From Lenisia limosa (lineage: Eukaryota; Breviatea): a stretch of 21,116 bases of DNA. Location: positions 1-21,116 of the forward strand of contig LPNZ01010691.1 in NCBI GenBank assembly GCA_001655205.1. The letters run 5' to 3'. How positions within the stretch are numbered: the stretch's first letter is position 1; each line of letters begins with the position of its first letter. Under the pieces are notes generated by a model. The model was not told the origin of the DNA, did not search any database, and was given only the letters and a program-made list of their open reading frames with translations. Of this stretch, positions 10,201 to 20,100 are shown in pieces. A program made the translations under genes and the position numbers.

Positions 10201-11114
10201 GCCATAATTTGTCCAACTTGATATTTTACTCTGGTGGCCACACTCACCGCTCTTGCAGCATTTTCGGCAGGCAAACCGAATGAGTCCCACCCCATCGGGA
10301 AGATAACCTGCGCATATAATAAGATTGAAAAAATCAATGGTTGTCTCAGTCTAAGCCTTCTAAACCACCAGTTTAAATACCGGCCTGCGTACTGTTTTTC
10401 CTTGCTGTCTAGCAAGCCGAGCAATAGCATCTGCAAATGTGTACACCCTGACATGACCTTGGGGGGGGGGGGGTTANNNNNNNNNNNNNNNNNNNNNNNN
10501 NNNNNNNNNNNNNNNNNNNNNNNNNNNNNNNNNNNNNNNNACACATACAAATACAAGAACGTAACAAAAGTAGCCTTATTGAATATCAATAAACCGGTTG
10601 TTGAATTCTGCAAACCCAAATGAAGATCTCCACTTGGATAGGGGAACATGGCTGTAATGTAGCATGGTTGTTGGTTCTACGGGGTGAACAATGTCATATC
10701 TAACAAAAAAAAAGCTCAACAACACACCACAATGAAACCTTTTATATATCATCTGTAATAAGATCTTCTACCCTTGGAATTAAGTATGAAGGATAGTAAA
10801 TTGTAAAGGTAAAAAAGTCCGCAAAAGTGGACACCAACTTTGTCATTAGTGGACGTAAAAGGAAACAGTTGAGGGTGGGAGTGGGGGCAGTTCATGCGCC
10901 AAATCTCCTGCCATTTGCTCTCAATTGTTTTATAAGGAATATCAAGCTGCCGGGGTCAGACGGGGAGGTAATAGAAGGCGAGTAATCAACGAACCTTCTT
11001 CAACGAGGGCACCACCAGCTGCCTTGCTAGCCTCTGTGGAACATTAGTGTAAATAGAAGGCTAATATCTCACCGTCAGAGGTGTACCATGATTGAAACGA
11101 CAAATTCCCAGCAT
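3890..11114 (-). CDS. Leucyl-tRNA synthetase, bacterial/organellar type, ~35 exons
   Basis: Charges tRNA-Leu and edits mischarged tRNA. It matches bacterial LeuRS, not the archaeal-like cytosolic enzyme. Exons (high to low): 11114-11073, 11033-10995, 10946-10839, 10676-10616, 10457-10381, 10307-10248, 10159-10067, 9983-9897, 9729-9676, 9427-9155, 8998-8872, 8803-8690, 8544-8478, 8286-8194, 8047-7988, 7616-7532, 7480-7439, 7302-7197, 7010-6933, 6795-6719, 6647-6560, gap to 6232, 6135-6066, 5992-5916, 5841-5698, 5641-5528, 5401-5296, 5239-5097, 4984-4868, 4709-4635, 4529-4466, 4394-4360, 4298-4263, 4160-4103, 4035-3890. Motifs: [13 protein letters not shown] (HIGH motif, split by an intron), [13 protein letters not shown], editing-domain TTRPET and HSAHDWKFA (catalytic Asp position kept), [10 protein letters not shown], zinc-like [35 protein letters not shown], and the anticodon-domain helix ending [12 protein letters not shown]. 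The splice between 6719 and 6647 has alternatives. The exon boundary near 8478 and the exon around gap 6373-6473 are incomplete. Confidence 0.93.
6477..6512 (-). repeat. Dispersed 36-nt intronic repeat, copy 2
   Basis: Located in a LeuRS intron between the DSSWYYLRY and YVGGAEH exons, next to gap 6373-6473. On the gene strand it has the same orientation relative to transcription as the copy at 16757-16792, from which it differs at two positions. Confidence 0.8.
7865..8006 (-). repeat. Minisatellite spanning a 5' splice site in the LeuRS gene, six copies
   Basis: On the gene strand the unit is about gctcataagaagaaagtg followed by GTGAGGTG. Spacings between successive GTGAGG are 23, 25, 25, 21 and 21 bp. 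The first copy is the end of the coding exon 8047-7988 (…AHKKKV) with its donor at 7987. The other five lie in the intron and each carries the same donor sequence. Choosing the first donor gives a 20-codon exon in phase 0 on both sides. Confidence 0.85.
10995..11114 (-). other. Presequence-like N terminus of LeuRS on two tiny exons
   Basis: The ATG at 11114-11112 opens a 14-codon exon. A 39-bp intron (11072-11034) then joins it in phase 0 to a 13-codon exon. The leader starts [19 protein letters not shown] and continues to two lysines at residues 26-27. It has five basic residues (four Arg or Lys spread among hydrophobics, plus His) and no Asp or Glu before the catalytic body begins at [12 protein letters not shown]. 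That composition is typical of mitochondrial or plastid targeting peptides, and a bacterial-type LeuRS is normally the organellar enzyme. No upstream in-frame extension was found, but I cannot exclude a further 5' exon. Confidence 0.6.
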
Positions 11115-11405
11115 GACTAGGGCTATCTTGGAATCATCTGTACAATCAATCCTTCACCTCTCCATTTCCTCTTTATAATGTCTGTCTTTTGTCGATGTTT
11201 ATTTATATACTGTGGGATGTGCGTCAGCGGCGGTTAACTCTTCTTTCTTCAATGATAAAGTGTGATTTGAATTTATTTATATTTTTCTTTTGACTACCGC
11301 CACGGGCTACTCATTGCTCAACCCCTCGACAAGACCAGTAATGTACATTAAAACCGACCTCCCAAAACTAAAGCAAAAAATACTAGTCGGACAATAAATA
11401 GAGAA
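11115..11405 (-). promoter_or_regulatory. Intergenic region: kinase 3' end and LeuRS promoter
   Basis: 291 bp separate the kinase stop from the LeuRS ATG, both on the - strand. On that strand a TATATAAAT box lies at 11209-11201, about 90 nt upstream of the LeuRS ATG. An AATAAA lies at 11277-11272, about 130 nt past the kinase stop. These fit a promoter and a polyadenylation signal by position, but the region is AT-rich and both could be chance. Confidence 0.35.
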
Positions 11406-13628
11406 TTAAAACGAAAGGAAGAGCTCCTTGTAAGGGTCCTACAAAGGTCAGAACATGAGTTGTCTGGAGATTGGTTGTACACTGTCTATCACAGCAAACG
11501 TGCAGAAAACAAACGTACACACCTTGCCTGGAGGAATCTCCTGACGCCGCTGGAATTCATCTTCCTCGTCCTCCGGGTACACTTCGAAGTTGGAGGTGTC
11601 GCCCTCGCCAGCCACGCGCGGCACAAATGGGGGCTGTGGCGTGAGGTTAACATGTACTCAAAGAGAAGTGTATCAAAAGGGCAAATGAAGAAGCATCGTT
11701 TCATTAATGACAAATAGGAAAAGAGGTTGAAAACCCACTCGATGTCTCTTCCTGTAGATGTTCTTCCAATCCACGGAGGCAAAGAAGGGGTGGTTTTTCA
11801 CATCAGATGCACCATGCTGGACAAGTTATAAAATTACAAAGACGCAAAACAACAACAAAACTCCAAGCTGGCTCACTCTCAAGTTTCCGATTCTCTTTGT
11901 CAGATCAGCAGTCAACAGTTGTCTGACATTGTCAAAAGGAGAGGATAAGAGGTAGGAGGGGTTTTTTCAATAGGGTTGTGCGTGAGGTGAAAATCTAGAG
12001 GACCACCCACTTAATGAGGTCCTTGGCAACGGGGTCGAAGTCTTCAGGGAAGTGCACTGTACCCGCCAGAATCTTCTCGTATATTCCGAACGGATTGTCC
12101 TGCAAACATCAACAGGTTGTTACCAGTGGGCCATAACAAAACCAAATCCACAAATCTCAAGCTATTGAGGGAGGGCCTACATCGTAGTATGGGGGGTAAC
12201 CGGCAAGCATTTCGTAAATGAGAACGCCAAGAGCCCAGTAGTCGGCACCCTTGCCATGGCCGCGGGACGTGATGATCTCGGGGGCCAGGTATTCTGGAGC
12301 ATCAGAGGGGAGAAACAGAGAGTATTAATGAAAGAAAGGAGGAAGGGGGACGGTTCAGGAAAAAATCGGACAGTGAGTGCAAGCAACCTGTCCGGAAGCC
12401 CACCAACCTGGGGTACCGCAGAGTGTCCAGGTTTTGTCGGGGCAGCGCTTGGCAAAGCCGAAGTCCGTAATTTTAACGTGTCCTGAGAGTCAACGGGCAT
12501 TCAATCGACACAAAAAGAGCAACAGTAGCAAACACAGGGAACAATAAAAAAAAAACATACCAAAGCAACATTGCAGCCTCATTTAGAGGCCAATTATGTA
12601 ATAAAAGCACAAAGAGGAACAACGAAAAACAAATAATATTAAAATGAAGCAGAATATATGATAATACGCATCACCTCTGCTGAACTCACCATCTCTTCCA
12701 ATGAGGATATTCTCAGGCTTCAAATCTCTGTAAATGACATCGTGGCCATGCATGTACTCAAGAGCCATAACGATCTCAGCAGCTATACTGGTGAGAAAGT
12801 GCAACAAGAAGCAAGAGTCCCCCAAATCCCTTGGAATCTTACCATAGAAGATAGTAGTTTCCCTGTCGAAGTTTCCAACGCGCCGAAGGTGAGAGAAGAG
12901 CTCCCCTCCAATGACGTACTCCATCAACATATAGAGATTCTCATCATCTTGGAAAGTACGATACCTAGAAACGTCATAACAAGCTCCAGAAGGAGGAATA
13001 CCGGATATGTCTGGAAGAAAACCATAATAACTCCCCGATTTGCAGCATATAACAAAGAAATATGGATCAATATGGACATATTGTGGTTAAAAGTCGCCAA
13101 AAGCAAGCCCCACATACAAGTTAACAACAAAGGGGTTTCGAACGGCCATAAGAATGTTCTTTTCATTCAAAATATGATCAACCTGCTTCAATCGAACAAC
13201 ATCTGTCTTCTTCAGGACCTTGATTGCATAATATTTTCCGGTTTTGCGATGCCTTGCTAGCAAAACCCTTCCAAATGTACCAGTTCCTATAAAATCAGAT
13301 CATAGAGCACAGAATACCCTCAACATTCTACAAAAATAGGAAACGGAAAAAAACGTCAAACCAGCAAACCAAGAACAGAGGTCATCTCAAAATCGCCAAG
13401 AGAGAACTCTAAATCGTCTTCAGGCCAAATTTGGAGCGTGGAAAGCAAGTCCTGCCCAGCACCCATTGTGGGAGTGGTCCCATCTTCTCTTTCATACTTC
13501 TTATTACGAGCAACTTTAAATTCAGCAAGCCTGCGAGAAGCCTCGGTCTGAGGTGCGGCTTCTTTGCGAGATTTGTCTTTGCTCTTTTCTTTGGACAACT
13601 TCTTGTCCTTCTTCGAAGGAGCGCTCAT
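11406..13628 (-). CDS. PKA-type AGC protein kinase catalytic subunit, complete, 11 exons
   Basis: A Ser/Thr kinase of the cAMP-dependent protein kinase family. Exons: 13628-13370, 13286-13118, 12964-12843, 12782-12690, 12482-12408, 12293-12181, 12099-12011, 11922-11877, 11816-11739, 11633-11523, 11438-11406. They sum to 1188 nt, 395 residues plus stop, with every junction in phase. Residues 1-25 are a lysine/serine-rich head ([20 protein letters not shown]) with no N-myristoylation glycine. Then come the glycine loop LGTGTFGRV (about 86-94), the AIK lysine at about 109, [15 protein letters not shown], catalytic loop YRDLKPEN (Asp about 203), ITDFGFAKR (Asp about 221), activation loop [15 protein letters not shown] with Thr about 232, and [15 protein letters not shown]. 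The AGC tail contains PPFVPR and GDTSNF. The protein ends FLSF at the stop, matching the C-terminal FxxF hydrophobic motif of PKA-C. About 45 residues longer than mammalian PKA-C, mostly at the N terminus. Whether a cAMP-binding regulatory subunit controls it cannot be seen here. Confidence 0.95.
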
Positions 13629-14124
13629 TTTTGCACTTCCAGCTCCCGTTGTGAACGTTAGAAGCTAGCCAACAAGCCAGATAACTCTAGCAAGTCAGCC
13701 AGCAGAAACGAACATAACAATAAACCAAATACTCAGTGATTTAAGAAGGGAGTGGGCAACAAACTGTGACTAGGTCTACTTATTGACAACTACTGAAAAG
13801 CAAGGTTTCAACAAATTCAAACCCGGGCCTGAGGAGCTAAAACTTGGAAGTAAGTTCAAATGTTTAAACGTCTATAAATATAACACAACTTTTTAGGCTA
13901 GAGTCGTTTTGGGTGGGAAGGCAAAAAAAAATTCCGATTTATGTGATTAGTTTTGATTGTCACTTAAAAATTACCCGGACAAAAATTTCTACTTTTTTGA
14001 GTCTCCTTTCATTCTATCAATCTCTCTATAGTAATATATATCTGAGAGTTGAAGGATTTCAAACATAAATAGGTACAAGGTCATTTTTGGGAATTTTTTC
14101 TGACCTGGTGGCCTCACCAACACC
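13629..14124. promoter_or_regulatory. Divergent promoter region between kinase and flippase
   Basis: 496 bp with no coding frame that I can support. A + strand TATAAATA at 13873-13880 lies about 245 nt before the flippase ATG. The flippase start codon context is ACACCATGA. No clear TATA was found for the kinase on the other strand. Several A and T runs are present (for example 13924-13931). Confidence 0.4.
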
Positions 14125-17100
14125 ATGACTGATATTGATGATGATCAAGACTTCAGACAAGTTGAAATCGGGGAAGGCCTGCAGGTATAATGTCTACCAT
14201 GTTGAATTTGGACTAATCTTTTTTTTAGTTTGTCGATAATGGAATCCATACCACGAGATATGGAATTTTGAGCTTTATTCCTAAGAATCTTGGGGAGCAA
14301 TTCCGGTAAGTGATGCAGGAGTACCCCAGAATAACGATCTAACACTTTAGCCGAGTTGCAAATGTGTTCTTTCTCTTCGTTGCTCTCTTGCAGCTCATTC
14401 CAGGGTTGTCTCCAATTGCTGCATGGGTGTGCTGGATATGCTTTTATTTTTTTCATTTTCATTATACATTTCCCCATCGGCACTCGTATTTCCAATATTT
14501 ACATTTAGGTTTCCATTTTCCCTCTGGTCTTTGTGCTGCTCTGCACTGCTGTGAAGGAAGCATATGAAGACATCATGAGGTAGGAAGGGGCCATTACTAT
14601 TCTTTTTATCATTATTCCTTCTTGACCTCCACAGACACTACAGTGACAAGGATATCAACAACCGCCTCACTCGCTCCCTCGTTGTCGATGATGGGTAGGC
14701 TTTCTGAAAAAAAATCATTTGTAACCATGTATTATGGGTTGGGATTATTTGGGATCTCGGAAACGTGCTAATTGTCTTATCAAGTGGTTTTTCTAAGTCT
14801 ATTCAGAGCCCCACGGTTTGACCAGAAGACTTGGTTGAATGTTCGTGTCGGAGATATCATCAAAGTAAGTTAGGTGTTCATGTTGAATAGATTACAACAG
14901 TTTTACCTCTATATACTTCCTTCTTGAAATATGTGATGGCGTCAGTCTTACACTGAAATTTTATCACTGAGAAATGGCACAATCTGTCTTTATTTTGAAG
15001 ATTTAACTCGGAAATTCCAGATTACATTTTTTGAAAATTATCTCATTACCACCCAGGTTGTTTCCAACGAACCCCTGCCAGCTGATATTGTTCTTCTTGC
15101 TTCATCCGAAGCCAAAAATACAGCCTATGTGGAAACGATGCAGCTTGATGGGTAAGAAAATACTGACATAGCCTTATGCACTTCCCCTGGTTATTATGTC
15201 TGGGGTGCCGCGGCAAGTCTCATCGAAATAGAGAGACCAATTTGAAGATCCGTACCGCAATCTTCGACCCGGAGGAGGCCCTGACTGCTGAGAAATGCAG
15301 CAAATTAGACTGTGAGACTTTTTCTTTAGTTACTGCCTTCACCTTTCGCATTATTTCATTCCATGCCCCGCGTGTCCTTCTCACTCCTTCAGTCTCAGTC
15401 CAGTCTGAACATCCCAACAACACGCTGTATCGCTACGAAGGCAACCTTGTCAAGGTAGTCCCTGTCAAAACAACATTGGCTTATTTGGCTGACTGCTTGC
15501 ATTTCACCAGTTCACTTGTGTAGTCCAACGGTGAACAAGTTCCCATCGACAACAACAACATTATTCTCAGAGTAAGTTCACACTTATTAGTACCATTATC
15601 CAAGAGCCTTGCTTTGGTTTAATTGATCAGGGATGTGTGATGAGAAACACTGCCGAAATCACAGGACTGGTTATCTTCTCTGGACACGACACTAAACTAA
15701 TGCAAAACGCATGCGACCCCCCAAGGTGGGGTGGTCTAGGCGATTCCTTTGTTTTTCTTCGGAAACTGTGATCTTATTCTAATTTAATTTCATATGCGTG
15801 ACAGATATAGAACATAGTATCATACGATATGATATGTATTATAAAACTTGATGTTTCCTCTGCTGATCAAGCCTTTATCATCTTCTATATCACTTGAACT
15901 TACTTTCCTAGCAAGCGCTCTCGCCTTGAAATCAAAATGAACCAAACGATCATCCAGATTTTCCTTCTTCTTTTGGTCATCTGCGCCGCCGGAGCTATTG
16001 GTGCTCTGTGGTGGGAGACCCAAACCGGACAAGATGTNNNNNNNNNNNNNNNNNNNNNNNNNNNNNNNNNNNNNNNNNNNNNNNNNNNNNNNNNNNNNNN
16101 NNNNNNNNNNNNNNNNNNNNNNNNNNNNNNNNNNNNNNNNNNNNNNNNNNNNNNNNNNNNNNNNNNNNNNNNNNNNNNNNNNNNNNNATCATCTTTGGCT
16201 ACCGCTACCTGACTTTCTTCATCCTCTTCAACGTTATCATTCCAATTTCGTAAGGGGAAATATTTTCAACTTGGCTTTGGCGTTTTCTGAGTTAATCTAC
16301 TGATAGTGGGGTTTCTAAGTAGTACCCCCACCCCTCACATTTTAGCCTCTACGTTTCATTAGAAATCACGAAGTTGGCCCAATCCATTTTCCTGAATATG
16401 GGTACGCAAGGGCTTCCTATGGTCTGAAAAAAAACGGATATTTTCTGCCTGGTGGTCTTTTGGAACTAGTCTTGAAATGAGACTCTATGGGGAGGGCGCG
16501 CACCAAGTAACCGTAACACCTTTTCATGTCGTCACGGTCTAGATATTGAAATGTACCATGAAGAGACTGACACCCCGGCACGCGCTAGAACCTCCAATCT
16601 TGGTGAAGAGCTGGGCCAAATTGAATACATCTTCTCTGACAAAACTGGTGGGAAAGGCTGTCAGTCTTGTCTCATTTACCACTGAGTGGCCACCCCCCAA
16701 TGTACCTCATAATATGCTTTTCTTCAACCGCTTTTTCCTTTTTGTCCTTAGTTTACGCCAATATTCTTCATCGAAATTTCTTTCGTTTTACTCCCCCCCC
16801 CCCCAGGAACCCTCACAGCCAACCAAATGGACTTTATGAAGTGCTCTATTGCNNNNNNNNNNNNNNNNNNNNNNNNNNNNNNNNNNNNNNNNNNNNNNNN
16901 NNNNNNNNNNNNNNNNNNNNNNNNNNNNNNNNNNNNNNNNNNNNNNNNNNNNNNNNNNNNNNNNNNNNNNNNNNNNNNNNNNNNNNNNNNNNNNNNNNNN
17001 NNNNNNNNNNNNNNNNNTCGATATTTTCCAGGTTCTTCGGGTCATTGCGAAGTTATACTGAGGCTTACCTTACAGGGACAAGAGCTTGGGGAGGTCAAGA

Positions 17101-20100
17101 AGTCGCATCTTTACGAAAAGGGCTTCAACTTCGCAGGTATGAGCGGAGGAAAGCAACTTTTTATTGGCATGTACATACACCCAAACTAACATGTAGATGA
17201 GTCCTTCTTTGAAGATCGTGACTCTGACGAATACGGCCCTGCCATTGCCACATTCCTCGAACTTCTTGCCGTCTGTCACACCGTATGGCGGGTTTCNNNN
17301 NNNNNNNNNNNNNNNNNNNNNNNNNNNNNNNNNNNNNNNNNNNNNNNNNNNNNNNNNNNNNNNNNNNNNNNNNNNNNNNNNNNNNNNNNNNNNNNNNNNN
17401 NNNNNNNNNNNNNNNNNNNNNNNNNNNNNNNNNNNNNNNNNNNNNNNNNNNNNNNNNNNNNNNNNNNNNNNNNNNNNNNNNNNNNNNCCAAGCAGCGTCA
17501 CCGGACGAAGGCGCCCTAGTCACCGGCGCTAAGTGCCTCGGTTACAAGTGCGATGGATCTTTTTTTGTCCAATGCCGGAGCTTAAAGTATCTATTTTCCA
17601 CCTTGTCGAGCTGAACTCCCTGACAGGAGCTCGGGAATACATTAATATGAGTTGTACAGAAGTATCATTTGTAGATAGACACTCATGTATTTAGGTTTAT
17701 TTCTCGTGGAGTTGATACCGTCACTGTGGAGGTAAGCGCGTTTATAATCTATTCTGTTTCGATACGAGTGTGGTGTTTAATGGGTACTCATGCAATCAAC
17801 ACTTTTGGATCTTTGAAGTGCTGTGCTCTTTGTTAGTGCGACTTTTTCCGTATTATATTAAACAGCCACGGATGATTTCGTAAGTTATGTTTGTAATATG
17901 AATTTGGGTTTACTGGCCTAAGCCATTTCGTTTTTCAGCGGAATCACTTGCAGGTTCATGGCAAGGAGCGCGAGTATGATATTCTCAACATCATCGAATT
18001 CAACTCGACCCGAAAGAGAATGTCTGTCATTGTCAGGACTCCTGAGAAAAAGGTGGGCATGGACTGACATGACTATTCCCTTGTGTTTGTACTATTCTAT
18101 TGATATCATAATTTAGATGCCTCTTTTTCATTTCTAATCGTCCCAGATCCGCCTCTTCTGTAAGGGTGCTGATTCCGTCATTTACGACAGGCTCACCAAG
18201 GACTCTCCCTACCAGGTAGGAGGCAAGATTGAGGGACTCTGTTGAAGAAACACACCTTCAATATGTGTTGGTAAATTTCTCTGACCGAATGCCATCTTTA
18301 TGGACAATTAATCACTGAAATGAGTCACGTGACACTGCAGACGCCCACACAGGCCCATCTCGAGACCTTCGCCATTGAGGGACTCCGAACCCTCTGCCTC
18401 GCCTACCGTGACATGACCGATGAACAGTGCGGAGGGTTCTGGTCACAATATACTTCTGTCTGTTTCTCTCATTTTGCCTCATTGACATTGTGATCCAAGT
18501 CAAAGATTCTCAATTCCTTTAGGTATGCAGAGTGGTCTCAACAATACAACGNNNNNNNNNNNNNNNNNNNNNNNNNNNNNNNNNNNNNNNNNNNNNNNNN
18601 NNNNNNNNNNNCCACCTCAATGAACGATCGCGAAGTTAGCCGCGGGGGGGGGGGAGGGGTATTCAAAGGATTCCAATTGAGATGAACGAAGAAAACAGGT
18701 TTTTCTCATATAATTCGGCAGGAAAAGTGCGAAGCCGTTGCGGAACTAATTGAGAAGGAGCTGACCCTTCTTGGTGCCACAGCCATTGAAGGTTGGAGGG
18801 ACATTCAGGATGGACTGCCAAGCACTCTGGTGTTTCCATTTGGAAGATTTGCTTATGATATAAAGAGACCAAGTCACAGTCTGATAATATATGTGTGCTT
18901 TCCCTTTAAAAAGACTCACACTGTTACACTCTGGTTATCCACCGTCCCCTTTACTTTATAGACAAGCTTCAAGACGGTGTACCTGACTCAATTGCCAAGC
19001 TTGCTGATGCCGGTATCAAAATCTGGTGAGCTTCAGCCAAAGACAGACGGTTATACCTAGGGATTCACTTCGGTTCGAAAAAAAGACGCAATTTTTCGAT
19101 CATTCCTCGAAAACTATCTTACGAACCGAAGTGAAGCCTTACTCATTTCCTTAAGGCTAAGGATTCACTTCGGTTCGGGAAAATACTGAATTTATTGAGA
19201 TAATCAATAAATTCAGCCAAGATATCACCCCTCCAGGGTTCTTACTGGTGACAAACAAGAAACAGCAATCAACATTGGATTTGCCTGCCAACTGCTCACC
19301 CTCGACCAGACCCTTGTCGTTGTATGGGGGACTTTCTTTTCACGGTTACTATGTTGAGTTTTGTATTTATGAGATGAGTAATACTCAGAAAAGGACTTGA
19401 AATAAAATAGTGTTTCTTTCTTCCTTTTGTAACCGCTCAGATCAACGCGGACACCCAAAGCCAGTGCCTGCAGCTGATCCAAGACGCGTGGGAGGGGGGT
19501 ACATGCTCAGAACCCAAGACTAACTTATGACTTATGAGTTAATAGTTAATCATTTGTATGTACATTTTTCAATCAATTATTCCTATGATGATTTTGGAAG
19601 CAATACAATGTTAAGTATTTTTATTCGAATGATCTTTTCTGGCACACGAATAACACCACAGTATCGACCAGTACTCAGGGGACAAGATCCAAAAGAAGGA
19701 GCTTTCCCTCATCATCGACGGACGCACGCTTGCCTTTGCTCTGTCCTCCCGTAGGTCCAAGCAATTCCGCTAACTCCGTCGTAGAAGTCAAGCCCTACCT
19801 CCTCCAACTTGGCATTCTGTGCAAGGCTGTTGTGTGTTGCCGTGTGTCACCTCTTCAGAAGGCCGAGGTGGGGATTGTAGTAGCACGAGATGCAATATTT
19901 CAGAGGCCGCCCGTGTGTATCTTAGTTTTTGTTCTCATATACACCAGGTCGTTTTGATGGTGAAAGAAGGCATCAACGCAGTGACCCTTGCCATCGGTGA
20001 CGGAGCCAATGACGTTTCCATGATCCAGGTCTGTCTGGCTTGGAGGGTTTGGATATGATAATAAGACGACAGTTTGGAGTTATCATTGTGTTACATTTTT

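Noticed and set aside
12658-13260. + strand open frame of 200 codons.
   Set aside because: Antisense shadow of four kinase exons that carry a full set of catalytic motifs on the other strand.
19885-19925. TTCAGAGGCCG and GCCCGTGTGT in an intron resemble pieces of the preceding flippase exon.
   Set aside because: Short, imperfect and in swapped order. Too weak to add to the duplication cases.
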